Positions 8,851 to 23,300 of a DNA stretch of 64,000 nucleotides are shown piece by piece. The notes under the pieces are model-generated. The model searched no databases. It saw only the letters and a program-made list of their open reading frames with translations, and was not told the DNA's origin. Both the position numbers and the translations under genes were made by a program. Within the stretch, counting starts at the first letter, position 1. Every line of letters starts with the position of its first letter. This stretch comes from Limanda limanda (Eukaryota; Chordata; Actinopteri; Pleuronectiformes; Pleuronectidae), in assembly GCF_963576545.1 (NCBI RefSeq), contig NW_026870406.1, positions 496,001 through 560,000 of the forward strand. The letters are read 5' to 3'.

Positions 8851-11800
8851 TAGCGCGCATCGATCGGTACCATCCTTGAGCTTCTCCGACTTTCGGAAGG
8901 GTTAGGGTTAGGGTTAGGGATGAAAGCACATAGGAGAAAGAGATATTCTTGAATAACTTTTTTTGTGAAGGTCGGAGAGACTTGGAAAGTGGTTGCATCT
9001 GGACTAATTTGGGTCCTGCGGATCGATTGGTACCATGCCCGAGCTTGTACGACCTTCGGAAGAGGTCGACCGACGAAATTCCCCCAAATCTGAGGAGATA
9101 TTCTTGAATAACTTTTTTTGTGAAGGTCGGAGAGACTTGCAAGTAGGCTCTACCCCCACTAAATGGGGTAGCGCGCATCGATCGGTACCATCCTTGAGCT
9201 TCTCCGACTTTTGGAAGGGTTAGGGTTAGGGTTAGGGATGAAAGCACATAGGAGAAAGAGATATTCTTGAATAACTTTTTTTGTAAAGGTCGGAGAGACT
9301 TGGAAAGTGGTTGCATCTGGACTAATTTGGGTCCTGCGGATCGATTGGTACCATCCCCGAGCTTGTACGACCTTCGGAAGAGGTCGACCGACGAAATTCC
9401 CCCAAATCTGAGGAGATATTCTTGAATAACGTTTTTTGTGAAGGTCGGAGAGACTTGCAAGTAGGCTCTACCCCCACTAAATGGAGTTGCGCGCATCGAT
9501 CGGTACCATCCTTGAGCTTCTCCGACTTTCGGAAGGGTTAGGGTTAGGGTTAGGAATGAAAGCACATAGGAGAAAGAGATATTCTTGAATAACTTTTTTT
9601 GTGAAGGTCGGAGAGACTTGCAAGTAGGCTCTACCCCCACTAAATGGGGTAGCGCGCATCGATCGGTACCATCCTTGAGCTTCTCCGACTTTCGGAAGGG
9701 TTAGGGTTAGGGTTAGGGATGAAAGCACATAGGAGAAAGAGATATTCTTGAATAACTTTTTTTGTGAAGGTCGGAGAGACTTGCAAGTAGGCTCTACCCC
9801 CACTAAATGGGGTAGCGCGCATCGATCGGTACCATCCTTGAGCTTCTCCGACTTTCGGAAGGGTTAGGGTTAGGGTTAGGGATGAAAGCACATAGGAGAA
9901 AGAAATATTCTTGAATAACTTTTTTTGTGAAGGTCGGAGAGACTTGAAAAGTGGTTGCATCTGGACTAATTTGGGTCCTGCGGATCGATTGGTACCATCC
10001 CCGAGCTTGTACGACCTTCGGAAGAGGTCGACCGACGAAATTCCCCCAAATCTGAGGAGATATTCTTGAATAACTTTTTTTGTGAAGGTCGGAGAGACTT
10101 GCAAGTAGGCTCTACCCCCACTAAATGGGGTTGCGCGCATCGATCGGTACCATCTTTGAGCTTCTCCGACTTTCGGAAGGGTTAGGGTTAGGGTTAGGGA
10201 TGAAAGCACATAGGAGAAAGAGATATTCTTGAATAACTTTTTTTGTGAAGGTCGGAGAGACTTGCAAGTAGGCTCTACCCCCACTAAATGGGGTAGCGCG
10301 CATCGATCGGTACCATCCTTGAGCTTCTCCGACTTTCGGAAGGGTTAGGGTTAGGGTTAGGGATGAAAGCACATAGGAGAAAGAGATATTCTTGAATAAC
10401 TTTTTTTGTGAAGGTCGGAGAGACTTGAAAAGTGGTTGCATCTGGACTAATTTGGGTACTGCGGATCGATTGGTACCATCCCCGAGCTTGTACGACCTTC
10501 GGAAGAGGTCGACCGACGAAATTCCCCCAAATCTGAGGAGATATTCTTGAATAACTTTTTTTGTGAAGGTCGGAGAGACTTGCAAGTAGGCTCTACCCCC
10601 ACTAAATAGGGTTGCGCGCATCGATCGGTACCATCCTTGAGCTTCTCCGACTTTCGGAAGGGTTAGGGTTAGGGTTAGGGATGAAAGCACATAGGAGAAA
10701 GAGATATTCTTGAATAACTTTTTTTGTGAAGGTCGGAGAGACTTGCAAGTAGGCTCTACTCCCACTAAATGGGGTAGCGCCCATCGATCGGTACCATCCT
10801 TGAGCTTCTCCGACTTTCGGAAGGGTTAGGGTTAGGGTTAGGGATGAAAGCACATAGGAGAAAGAGATATTCTTGAATAACTTTTTTTGTGAAGGTCGGA
10901 GAGACTTGGAAAGTGGTTGCATCTGGACTAATTTGGGTCCTGCGGATCGATTGGTACCATCCCCGAGCTTGTACGACCTTCGGAAGAGGTCGACCGACGA
11001 AATTCCCCCAAATCTGAGGAGATATTCTTGAATAACTTTTTTTGTGAAGGTCGGAGAGACTTGCAAGTAGGCTCTACCCCCACTAAATAGGGTTGCGCGC
11101 ATCGATCGGTACCATCCTTGAGCTTCTCCGACTTTCGGAAGGGTTAGGGTTAGGGTTAGGGATGAAAGCACATAGGAGAAAGAGATATTCTTGAATAACT
11201 TTTTTTGTGAAGGTCGGAGAGACTTGCAAGTAGGCTCTACTCCCACTAAATGGGGTAGCGCGCATCGATCGGTACCATCCTTGAGCTTCTCCGACTTTCG
11301 GAAGGGTTAGGGTTAGGGTTAGGGATGAAAGCACATAGGAGAAAGAGATATTCTTGAATAACGTTTTTTGTGAAGGTCGGAGAGACTTGCAAGTAGGCTC
11401 TACCCCCACTAAATGGGGTAGCGCGCATCGATCGGTACCATCCTTGAGCTTCTCCGACTTTCGGAAGGGTTAGGGTTAGGGTTAGGGATGAAAGCACATA
11501 GGAGAAAGAGATATTCTTGAATAACTTTTTTTGTGAAGGTCGGAGAGACTTGCAAGTAGGCTCTACCCCCACTAAATGGGGTAGCGCGCATCGATCGGTA
11601 CCATCCTTGAGCTTCTCCGACTTTCGGAAGGGTTAGGGTTAGGGTTAGGGATGAAAGCACATAGGAGAAAGAGATATTCTTGAATAACTTTTTTTGTGAA
11701 GGTCGGAGAGACTTGGAAAGTGGTTGCATCTGGACTAATTTGGGTCCTGCGGATCGATTGGTACCATGCCCGAGCTTGTACGACCTTCGGAAGAGGTCGA

Positions 11801-12543
11801 CCGACGAAATTCCCCCAAATCTGAGGAGATATTCTTGAATAACTTTTTTTGTGAAGGTCGGAGAGACTTGCAAGTAGGCTCTACCCCCACTAAATGGGGT
11901 AGCGCGCATCGATCGGTACCATCCTTGAGCTTCTCCGACTTTCGGAAGGGTTAGGGTTAGGGTTAGGGATGAAAGCACATAGGAGAAAGAGATATTCTTG
12001 AATAACTTTTTTTGTAAAGGTCGGTGAGACTTGGAAAGTGGTTGCATCTGGACTAATTTGGGTCCTGCGGATCGATTGGTACCATCCCCGAGCTTGTACG
12101 ACCTTCGGAAGAGGTCGACCGACGAAATTCCCCCAAATCTGAGGAGATATTCTTGAATAACTTTTTTTGTGAAGGTCGGAGAGACTTGCAAGTAGGCTCT
12201 ACCCCCACTAAATGGGGTTGCGCGCATCGATCGGTACCATCCTTGAGCTTCTCCGACTTTCGGAAGGGTTAGGGTTAGGGTTAGGAATGAAAGCACATAG
12301 GAGAAAGAGATATTCTTGAAACACTTTTTTTGTGAAGGTCGGAGAGACTTGCAAGTAGGCTCTACCCCCACTAAATGGGGTAGCGCGCATCGATCGGTAC
12401 CATCCTTGAGCTTCTCCGACTTTCGGAAGGGTTAGGGTTAGGGTTAGGGATGAAAGCACATAGGAGAAAGAGATATTCTTGAATAACTTTTTTTGTGAAG
12501 GTCGGAGAGACTTGGAAAGTGGTTGCATCTGGACTAATTTGGG
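8851..12543 (+). repeat. 3,693-bp higher-order block, copy 1
   Basis: Rare variants in this block reappear exactly 3,693 bp downstream: TTTTGGAAG near 9,208, ATGGAGTTGC near 9,484, TTAGGAATG near 9,553, AGAAATATTC near 9,902, GGGTACTGCGG near 10,457, GCGCCCATCG near 10,779 and GGTCGGTGAG near 12,021. The block ends at the chimeric monomer 12,498-12,660. The left edge was set by projecting that junction back by 3,693 bp, where an intact A monomer reads through. Confidence 0.93.
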
Positions 12544-12660
12544 TAGCGCGCATCGATCGGTACCATCCTTGAGCTTCTCCGACTTTCGGAAGGGTTAGGG
12601 TTAGGGTTAGGGATGAAAGCACATAGGAGAAAGAGATATTCTTGAATAACTTTTTTTGTG
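12498..12660 (+). repeat. Chimeric monomer: B head joined to A body
   Basis: Unit positions 1-46 are type B (CTTGGAAAG, GCATCTGGAC, TAATTTGGG). From TAGCGCGCATCG onward the unit is type A, including three TTAGGG. The total length is 163 bp, so the switch is exactly in register: A and B have ACTAAATGGGG and ACTAATTTGGG at the same unit positions. The join coincides with the boundary between the two 3,693-bp blocks, so this is the crossover point of that duplication. Confidence 0.93.
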
Positions 12661-15600
12661 AAGGTCGGAGAGACTTGGAAAGTGGTTGCATCTGGACTAA
12701 TTTGGGTCCTGCGGATCGATTGGTACCATGCCCGAGCTTGTACGACCTTCGGAAGAGGTCGACCGACGAAATTCCCCCAAATCTGAGGAGATATTCTTGA
12801 ATAACTTTTTTTGTGAAGGTCGGAGAGACTTGCAAGTAGGCTCTACCCCCACTAAATGGGGTAGCGCGCATCGATCGGTACCATCCTTGAGCTTCTCCGA
12901 CTTTTGGAAGGGTTAGGGTTAGGGTTAGGGATGAAAGCACATAGGAGAAAGAGATATTCTTGAATAACTTTTTTTGTAAAGGTCGGAGAGACTTGGAAAG
13001 TGGTTGCATCTGGACTAATTTGGGTCCTGCGGATCGATTGGTACCATCCCCGAGCTTGTACGACCTTCGGAAGAGGTCGACCGACGAAATTCCCCCAAAT
13101 CTGAGGAGATATTCTTGAATAACGTTTTTTGTGAAGGTCGGAGAGACTTGCAAGTAGGCTCTACCCCCACTAAATGGAGTTGCGCGCATCGATCGGTACC
13201 ATCCTTGAGCTTCTCCGACTTTCGGAAGGGTTAGGGTTAGGGTTAGGAATGAAAGCACATAGGAGAAAGAGATATTCTTGAATAACTTTTTTTGTGAAGG
13301 TCGGAGAGACTTGCAAGTAGGCTCTACCCCCACTAAATGGGGTAGCGCGCATCGATCGGTACCATCCTTGAGCTTCTCCGACTTTCGGAAGGGTTAGGGT
13401 TAGGGTTAGGGATGAAAGCACATAGGAGAAAGAGATATTCTTGAATAACTTTTTTTGTGAAGGTCGGAGAGACTTGCAAGTAGGCTCTACCCCCACTAAA
13501 TGGGGTAGCGCGCATCGATCGGTACCATCCTTGAGCTTCTCCGACTTTCGGAAGGGTTAGGGTTAGGGTTAGGGATGAAAGCACATAGGAGAAAGAAATA
13601 TTCTTGAATAACTTTTTTTGTGAAGGTCGGAGAGACTTGAAAAGTGGTTGCATCTGGACTAATTTGGGTCCTGCGGATCGATTGGTACCATCCCCGAGCT
13701 TGTACGACCTTCGGAAGAGGTCGACCGACGAAATTCCCCCAAATCTGAGGAGATATTCTTGAATAACTTTTTTTGTGAAGGTCGGAGAGACTTGCAAGTA
13801 GGCTCTACCCCCACTAAATGGGGTTGCGCGCATTGATCGGTACCATCTTTGAGCTTCTCCGACTTTCGGAAGGGTTAGGGTTAGGGTTAGGGATGAAAGC
13901 ACATAGGAGAAAGAGATATTCTTGAATAACTTTTTTTGTGAAGGTCGGAGAGACTTGCAAGTAGGCTCTACCCCCACTAAATGGGGTAGCGCGCATCGAT
14001 CGGTACCATCCTTGAGCTTCTCCGACTTTCGGAAGGGTTAGGGTTAGGGTTAGGGATGAAAGCACATAGGAGAAAGAGATATTCTTGAATAACTTTTTTT
14101 GTGAAGGTCGGAGAGACTTGAAAAGTGGTTGCATCTGGACTAATTTGGGTACTGCGGATCGATTGGTACCATCCCCGAGCTTGTACGACCTTCGGAAGAG
14201 GTCGACCGACGAAATTCCCCCAAATCTGAGGAGATATTCTTGAATAACTTTTTTTGTGAAGGTCGGAGAGACTTGCAAGTAGGCTCTACCCCCACTAAAT
14301 AGGGTTGCGCGCATCGATCGGTACCATCCTTGAGCTTCTCCGACTTTCGGAAGGGTTAGGGTTAGGGTTAGGGATGAAAGCACATAGGAGAAAGAGATAT
14401 TCTTGAATAACTTTTTTTGTGAAGGTCGGAGAGACTTGCAAGTAGGCTCTACTCCCACTAAATGGGGTAGCGCCCATCGATCGGTACCATCCTTGAGCTT
14501 CTCCGACTTTCGGAAGGGTTAGGGTTAGGGTTAGGGATGAAAGCACATAGGAGAAAGAGATATTCTTGAATAACTTTTTTTGTGAAGGTCGGAGAGACTT
14601 GGAAAGTGGTTGCATCTGGACTAATTTGGGTCCTGCGGATCGATTGGTACCATCCCCGAGCTTGTACGACCTTCGGAAGAGGTCGACCGACGAAATTCCC
14701 CCAAATCTGAGGAGATATTCTTGAATAACTTTTTTTGTGAAGGTCGGAGAGACTTGCAAGTAGGCTCTACCCCCACTAAATAGGGTTGCGCGCATCGATC
14801 GGTACCATCCTTGAGCTTCTCCGACTTTCGGAAGGGTTAGGGTTAGGGTTAGGGATGAAAGCACATAGGAGAAAGAGATATTCTTGAATAACTTTTTTTG
14901 TGAAGGTCGGAGAGACTTGCAAGTAGGCTCTACTCCCACTAAATGGGGTAGCGCGCATCGATCGGTACCATCCTTGAGCTTCTCCGACTTTCGGAAGGGT
15001 TAGGGTTAGGGTTAGGGATGAAAGCACATAGGAGAAAGAGATATTCTTGAATAACGTTTTTTGTGAAGGTCGGAGAGACTTGCAAGTAGGCTCTACCCCC
15101 ACTAAATGGGGTAGCGCGCATCGATCGGTACCATCCTTGAGCTTCTCCGACTTTCGGAAGGGTTAGGGTTAGGGTTAGGGATGAAAGCACATAGGAGAAA
15201 GAGATATTCTTGAATAACTTTTTTTGTGAAGGTCGGAGAGACTTGCAAGTAGGCTCTACCCCCACTAAATGGGGTAGCGCGCATCGATCGGTACCATCCT
15301 TGAGCTTCTCCGACTTTCGGAAGGGTTAGGGTTAGGGTTAGGGATGAAAGCACATAGGAGAAAGAGATATTCTTGAATAACTTTTTTTGTGAAGGTCGGA
15401 GAGACTTGGAAAGTGGTTGCATCTGGACTAATTTGGGTCCTGCGGATCGATTGGTACCATGCCCGAGCTTGTACGACCTTCGGAAGAGGTCGACCGACGA
15501 AATTCCCCCAAATCTGAGGAGATATTCTTGAATAACTTTTTTTGTGAAGGTCGGAGAGACTTGCAAGTAGGCTCTACCCCCACTAAATGGGGTAGCGCGC

Positions 15601-16236
15601 ATCGATCGGTACCATCCTTGAGCTTCTCCGACTTTCGGAAGGGTTAGGGTTAGGGTTAGGGATGAAAGCACATAGGAGAAAGAGATATTCTTGAATAACT
15701 TTTTTTGTAAAGGTCGGTGAGACTTGGAAAGTGGTTGCATCTGGACTAATTTGGGTCCTGCGGATCGATTGGTACCATCCCCGAGCTTGTACGACCTTCG
15801 GAAGAGGTCGACCGACGAAATTCCCCCAAATCTGAGGAGATATTCTTGAATAACTTTTTTTGTGAAGGTCGGAGAGACTTGCAAGTAGGCTCTACCCCCA
15901 CTAAATGGGGTTGCGCGCATCGATCGGTACCATCCTTGAGCTTCTCCGACTTTCGGAAGGGTTAGGGTTAGGGTTAGGAATGAAAGCACATAGGAGAAAG
16001 AGATATTCTTGAATAACTTTTTTTGTGAAGGTCGGAGAGACTTGCAAGTAGGCTCTACCCCCACTAAATGGGGTAGCGCGCATCGATCGGTACCATCCTT
16101 GAGCTTCTCCGACTTTCGGAAGGGTTAGGGTTAGGGTTAGGGATGAAAGCACATAGGAGAAAGAGATATTCTTGAATAACTTTTTTTGTGAAGGTCGGAG
16201 AGACTTGGAAAGTGGTTGCATCTGGACTAATTTGGG
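12544..16236 (+). repeat. 3,693-bp higher-order block, copy 2
   Basis: This is a tandem copy of 8,851-12,543. I noticed only two differing sites: C at 10,141 is T at 13,834 (a CpG change), and AC at 12,321-12,322 is TA at 16,014-16,015. The comparison was by eye and not exhaustive. Such near-identity means a recent duplication or ongoing homogenisation. Beyond 16,236 the sequence continues as an ordinary B monomer. Confidence 0.93.
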
Positions 16237-17369
16237 TCCTGCAGATCGATTGGTACCATCCCCGAGCTTGTACGACCTTCGGAAGAGGTCGACCGACGAA
16301 ATTCCCCCAAATCTGAGGAGATATTCTTGAATAACTTTTTTTGTGAAGGTCGGAGAGACTTGCAAGTAGGCTCTACCCCCACTAAATGGGGTTGCGCGCA
16401 TCGATCGGTACCATCCTTGAGCTTCTCCGACTTTCGGAAGGGTTAGGGTTAGGGTTAGGGATGAAAGCACATAGGAGAAAGAGATATTCTTGAATAACTT
16501 TTTTTGTGAAGGTCGGAGAGACTTGAAAAGTGGTTGCATCTGGACTAATTTGGGTCCTGCGGATCGATTGGTACCATCCCCGAGCTTGTACGACCTTCGG
16601 AAGAGGTCGACCGACGAAATTCCCCCAAATCTGAGGAGATATTCTTGAATAACTTTTTTTGTGAAGGTCGGAGAGACTTGCAAGTAGGCTCTACCCCCAC
16701 TAAATGGGGTTGCGCGCATCGATCGGTACCATCCTTGAGCTTCTCCGACTTTCGGAAGGGTTAGGGTTAGGGTTAGGGATGAAAGCACATAGGAGAAAGA
16801 GATATTCTTGAATAACTTTTTTTGTGAAGGTCGGAGAGACTTGCAAGTAGGCTCTACCCCCACTAAATGGGGTAGCGCGCATCGATCGGTACCATCCTTG
16901 AGCTTCTCCGACTTTCGGAAGGGTTAGGGTTAGGGTTAGGGATGAAAGCACATAGGAGAAAGAGATATTCTTGAATAACTTTTTTTGTGAAGGTCGGAGA
17001 GACTTGGAAAGTGGTTGCATCTGGACTAATTGGGGTCCTGCGGATCGATTGGTACCATGCCCGAGCTTGTACGACCTTCGGAAGAGGTCGACCGACGAAA
17101 TTCCCCCAAATCTGAGGAGATATTCTTGAATAACTTTTTTTGTGAAGGTCGGAGAGACTTGCAAGTAGGCTCTACCCCCACTAAATGGGGTTGCGCGCAT
17201 CGATCGGTACCATCCTTGAGCTTCTCCGACTTTCGGAAGGGTTAGGGTTAGGGTTAGGGATGAAAGCACATAGGAGAAAGAGATATTCTTGAATAACTTT
17301 TTTTGTGAAGGTCGGAGAGACTTGCAAGTAGGCTCTACCCCCACTAAATGGGGTAGCGCGCATCGATCG
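16237..17369 (+). repeat. Short ordinary section between two block duplications
   Basis: This holds B-A2 dimers followed by A1 and B units. One B (near 17,030) has AATTGGGGTCC in place of AATTTGGGTCC, and the A after the ATGCCC B near 17,057 is the TTGC form, unlike the other ATGCCC copies. No gene was found. Confidence 0.8.
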
Positions 17370-20300
17370 GTACCATCCTTGAGCTTCTCCGACTTTCGGA
17401 AGGGTTAGGGTTAGGGTTAGGGATGAAAGCACATAGGAGAAAGAGATATTCTTGAATAACTTTTTTTGTGAAGGTCGGAGAGACTTGGAAAGTGGTTGCA
17501 TCTGGACTAATTTGGGTCCTGCGGATCGATTGGTACCATCCTTGAGCTTGTACGACCTTCGGAAGAGGTCGACCGACGAAATTCCCCCAAATCTGAGGAG
17601 ATATTCTTGAATAACTTTTTTTGTGAAGGTCGGAGAGACTTGCAAGTAGGCTCTACCCCCACTAAATGGGGTTGCGCGCATCGATCAGTACCATCCTTGA
17701 GCTTCTCCGACTTTCGGAAGGGTTAGGGTTAGGGTTAGGGATGAAAGCACATAGGAGAAAGAGATATTCTTGAATAACTTTTTTTGTGAAGGTCGGAGAG
17801 ACTTGAAAAGTGGTTGCATCTGGACTAATTTGGGTCCTGCGGATCGATTGGTACCATCCCCGAGCTTGTAAGACCTTCGGAAGAGGTCGACCGACGAAAT
17901 TCCCCCAAATCTGAGGAGATATTCTTGAATAACTTTTTTTGTGAAGGTCGGAGAGACTTGCAAGTAGGCTCTACCCCCACTAAATGGGGTTGCGCGCATC
18001 GATCGGTACCATCCTTGAGCTTCTCCGACTTTCGGAAGGGTTAGGGTTAGGGATGAAAGCACATAGGAGAAAGAGATATTCTTGAATAACTTTTTTTGTG
18101 AAGGTCGGAGAGACTTGCAAGTAGGCTTTACCCCCACTAAATGGGGTAGCGCGCATCGATCGGTACCATCTTTGAGCTTCTCCGACTTTCGGAAGGGTTA
18201 GGGTTAGGGTTAGGGATGAAAGCACATAGGAGAAAGAGATATTCTTGAATAACTTTTTTTGTGAAGGTCGGAGAGACTTGAAAAGTGGTTGCATCTGGAC
18301 TAATTTGGGTCCTGCAGATCGATTGGTACCATCCCCGAGCTTGTACGACCTTCGGAAGAGGTCGACCGACGAAATTCCCCCAAATCTGAGGAGATATTCT
18401 TGAATAACTTTTTTTGTGAAGGTCGGAGAGACTTGCAAGTAGGCTCTACCCCCACTAAATGGGGTTGCGCGCATCGATCGGTACCATCCTTGAGCTTCTC
18501 CGACTTTCGGAAGGGTTAGGGTTAGGGTTAGGGATGAAAGCACATAGGAGAAAGAGATATTCTTGAATAACTTTTTTTGTGAAGGTCGGAGAGACTTGAA
18601 AAGTGGTTGCATCTGGACTAATTTGGGTCCTGCGGATCGATTGGTACCATCCCCGAGCTTGTACGACCTTCGGAAGAGGTCGACCGACGAAATTCCCCCA
18701 AATCTGAGGAGATATTCTTGAATAACTTTTTTTGTGAAGGTCGGAGAGACTTGCAAGTAGGCTCTACCCCCACTAAATGGGGTTGCGCGCATCGATCGGT
18801 ACCATCCTTGAGCTTCTCCGACTTTCGGAAGGGTTAGGGTTAGGGTTAGGGATGAAAGCACATAGGAGAAAGAGATATTCTTGAATAACTTTTTTTGTGA
18901 AGGTCGGAGAGACTTGCAAGTAGGCTCTACCCCCACTAAATGGGGTAGCGCGCATCGATCGGTACGATCCTTGAGCTTCTCCGACTTTCGGAAGGGTTAG
19001 GGTTAGGGATGAAAGCACATAGGAGAAAGAGATATTCTTGAATAACTTTTTTTGTGAAGGTCGGAGAGACTTGGAAAGTGGTTGCATCTGGACTAATTTG
19101 GGTCCTGCGGATCGATTGGTACCATGCCCGAGCTTGTACGACCTTCGGAAGAGGTCGACCGACGAAATTCCCCCAAATCTGAGGAGATATTCTTGAATAA
19201 CTTTTTTTGTGAAGGTCGGAGAGACTTGCAAGTAGGCTCTACCCCCACTAAATGGGGTAGCGCGCATCGATCGGTACCATCCTTGAGCTTCTCCGACTTT
19301 CGGAAGGGTTAGGGTTAGGGTTAGGGATGAAAGCACATAGGAGAAAGAGATATTCTTGAATAACTTTTTTTGTAAAGGTCGGAGAGACTTGGAAAGTGGT
19401 TGCATCTGGACTAATTTGGGTCCTGCGGATCGATTGGTACCATCCCCGAGCTTGTACGACCTTCATAAGAGGTCGACTGACGAAATTCCCCCAAATCTGA
19501 GGAGATATTCTTGAATAACTTTTTTTGTGAAGGTCGGAGAGACTTGCAAGTAGGCTCTACCCCCACTAAATGGGGTAGCGCGCATCGATCGGTACGATCC
19601 TTGAGCTTCTCCGACTTTCGGAAGGGTTAGGGTTAGGGATGAAAGCACATAGGAGAAAGAGATATTCTTGAATAACTTTTTTTGTGAAGGTCGGAGAGAC
19701 TTGCAAGTAGGCTCTACCCCCACTAAATGGGGTAGCGCGCATCGATCGGTACCATCCTTGAGCTTCTCCGACTTTCGGAAGGGTTAGGGTTAGGGTTAGG
19801 GATGAAAGCACATAGGAGAAAGAGATATTCTTGAATAACTTTTTTTGTGAAGGTCGGAGAGACTTGGAAAGTGGTTGCATCTGGACTAATTTGGGTCCTG
19901 CGGATCGATTGGTACCATCCCCGAGCTTGTACGACCTTCGGAAGAGGTCGACCGACGAAATTCCCCCAAATCTGAGGAGATATTCTTGAATAACTTTTTT
20001 TGTGAAGGTCGGAGAGACTTGCAGGTAGGCTCTACCCCCACTAAATGGGGTAGCGCGCATCGATCGGTACCATCCTTGAGCTTCTCCGACTTTCGGAAGG
20101 GTTAGGGTTAGGGTTAGGGATGAAAGCACATAGGAGAAAGAGATATTCTTGAATAACTTTTTTTGTGAAGGTCGGAGAGACTTGCAAGTAGGCTCTACCC
20201 CCACTAAATGGGGTAGCGCGCATCGATCGGTACCATCCTTGAGCTTCTCCGACTTTCGGAAGGGTTAGGGTTAGGGATGAAAGCACATAGGAGAAAGAGA

Positions 20301-23300
20301 TATTCTTGAATAACTTTTTTTGTGAAGGTCGGAGAGACTTGGAAAGTGGTTGCATCTGGACTAATTTGGGTCCTGCGGATCGATTGGTACCATCCCCGAG
20401 CTTGTACGACCTTCGAAAGAGGTCGACCGACGAAATTCCCCCAAATCTGAGGAGATATTCTTGAATAACTTTTTTTGTGAAGGTCGGAGAGACTTGCAAG
20501 TAGGCTCTACCCCCACTAAATGGGGTTGCGCGCATCGATCGGTACCATCCTTGAGCTTCTCCGACTTTCGGAAGGGTTAGGGTTAGGGATGAAAGCACAT
20601 AGGAGAAAGAGATATTCTTGAATAACTTTTTTTGTGAAGGTCGGAGAGACTTGCAAGTAGGCTCTACCCCCACTAAATGGGGTAGCGCGCATCGATCGGT
20701 ACCATCCTTGAGCTTCTCCAACTTTCGGAAGGGTTAGGGTTAGGGATGAAAGCACATAGGAGAAAGAGATATTCTTGAATAACTTTTTTTGTGAAGGTCG
20801 GAGAGACTTGGAAAGTGGTTGCATCTGGACTAATTTGGGTCCTGCGGATCGATTGGTACCATCCCCGAGCTTGTACGACCTTCGGAAGAGGTCGACCGAC
20901 GAAATTCCCCCAAATCTGAGGAGATATTCTTGAATAACTTTTTTTGTGAAGGTCGGAGAGACTTGCAGGTAGGCTCTACCCCCACTAAATGGGGTAGCGC
21001 GCATCGATCGGTACCATCCTTGAGCTTCTCCGACTTTCGGAAGGGTTAGGGTTAGGGTTAGGGATGAAAGCACATAGGAGAAAGAGATATTCTTGAATAA
21101 CTTTTTTTGTGAAGGTCGGAGAGACTTGCAAGTAGGCTCTACCCCAACTAAATGGGGTAGCGCGCATCGATCGGTACCATCCTTGAGCTTCTCCGACTTT
21201 CGGAAGGGTTAGGGTTAGGGATGAAAGCACATAGGAGAAAGAGATATTCTTGAATAACTTTTTTTGTGAAGGTCGGAGAGACTTGGAAAGTGGTTGCATC
21301 TGGACTAATTTGGGTCCTGCGGATCGATTGGTACCATCCCCGAGCTTGTACGACCTTCGAAAGAGGTCGACCGACGAAATTCCCCCAAATCTGAGGAGAT
21401 ATTCTTGAATAACTTTTTTTGTGAAGGTCGGAGAGACTTGCAAGTAGGCTCTACCCCCACTAAATGGGGTAGCGCGCATCGATCGGTACCATCCTTGAGC
21501 TTCTCCGACTTTCGGAAGGGTTAGGGTTAGGGTTAGGGATGAAAGCACATAGGAGAAAGAGATATTCTTGAATAACTTTTTTTGTGAAGGTCGGAGAGAC
21601 TTGTTAGTAGGCTCTACCCCCACTAAATGGGGTAGCGCGCATCGATCGGTACCATCCTTGAGCTTCTCCGACTTTCGGAAGGGTTAGGGTTAGGGTTAGG
21701 GATGAAAGCACATAGGAGAAAGAGATATTCTTGAATAACTTTTTTTGTGAAGGTCGGAGAGACTTGGAAAGTGGTTGCATCTGGACTAATTTGGGTCCTG
21801 CGGATCGATTGGTACCATCCCCGAGCTTGTACGACCTTCGGAAGAGGTCGACCGACGAAATTCCCCCAAATCTGAGGAGATATTCTTGAATAACTTTTTT
21901 TGTGAAGGTCGGAGAGACTTGCAAGTAGGCTCTACCCCCACTAAATGGGGTAGCGCGCATCAATCGGTACCATCCTTGAGCTTCTCCGACTTTCGGAAGG
22001 TTAGGGTTAGGGTTAGGGATGAAAGCACATAGGAGAAAGAGATATTCTTGAATAACTTTTTTTGTGAAGGTCGGAGAGACTTGCAAGTAGGCTCTACCCC
22101 CACTAAATGGGGTAGCGCGCATCGATCGGTACCATCCTTGAGCTTCTCCGACTTTCGGAAGGGTTAGGGTTAGGGATGAAAGCACATAGGAGAAAGAGAT
22201 ATTCTTGAATAACTTTTTTTGTGAAGGTCGGAGAGACTTGGAAAGTGGTTGCATCTGGACTAATTTGGGTCCTGCGGATCGATTGGTACCATCCCCGAGC
22301 TTGTACGACCTTCGAAAGAGGTCGACCGACGAAATTCCCCCAAATCTGAGGAGATATTCTTGAATAACTTTTTTTGTGAAGGTCGGAGAGACTTGCAAGT
22401 AGGCTCTACCCCCACTAAATGGGGTTGCGCGCATCGATCGGTACCATCCTTGAGCTTCTCCGACTTTCGGAAGGGTTAGGGTTAGGGTTAGGGATGAAAG
22501 CACATAGGAGAAAGAGATATTCTTGAATAACTTTTTTTGTGAAGGTCGGAGAGACTTGGAAAGTGGTTGCATCTGGACTAATTTGGGTCCTGCGGATCGA
22601 TTGGTACCATCCCCGAGCTTGTACGACCTTCGGAAGAGGTCGACTGACGAAATTCCCCCAAATCTGAGGAGATATTCTTGAATAACTTTTTTTGTGAAGG
22701 TCGGAGAGACTTGCAAGTAGGCTCTACCCCCACTAAATGGGGTAGCGCGCATCGATCGGTACCATCCTTGAGCTTCTCCGACTTTCGGAAGGGTTAGGGT
22801 TAGGGATGAAAGCACATAGGAGAAAGAGATATTCTTGAATAACTTTTTTTGTGAAGGTCGGAGAGACTTGGAAAGTGGTTGCATCTGGACTAATTTGGGT
22901 CCTGCGGATCGATTGGTACCATCCCCGAGCTTGTACGACCTTCGGAAGAGGTCGACCGACGAAATTCCCCCAAATCTGAGGAGATATTCTTGAATAACTT
23001 TTTTTGTGAAGGTCGGAGAGACTTGCAAGTAGGCTCTACCCCCACTAAATGGGGTTGCGCGCATCGATCGGTACCATCCTTGAGCTTCTCCGACTTTCGG
23101 AAGGGTTAGGGTTAGGGTTAGGGATGAAAGCACATAGGAGAAAGAGATATTCTTGAATAACTTTTTTTGTGAAGGTCGGAGAGACTTGCAAGTAGGCTCT
23201 ACCCCCACTAAATGGGGTTGCGCGCATCGATCGGTACCATCCTTGAGCTTCTCCAACTTTCGGAAGGGTTAGGGTTAGGGTTAGGGATGAAAGCACATAG

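Noticed and set aside
8851..16236. The 3,693-bp duplication being an assembly artefact
   Set aside because: It is not excluded, but the copies differ at 10,141/13,834 and 12,321/16,014, and the chimeric monomer at the join is in perfect register, which an arbitrary assembly join would rarely give. Reads spanning the junction would settle it.
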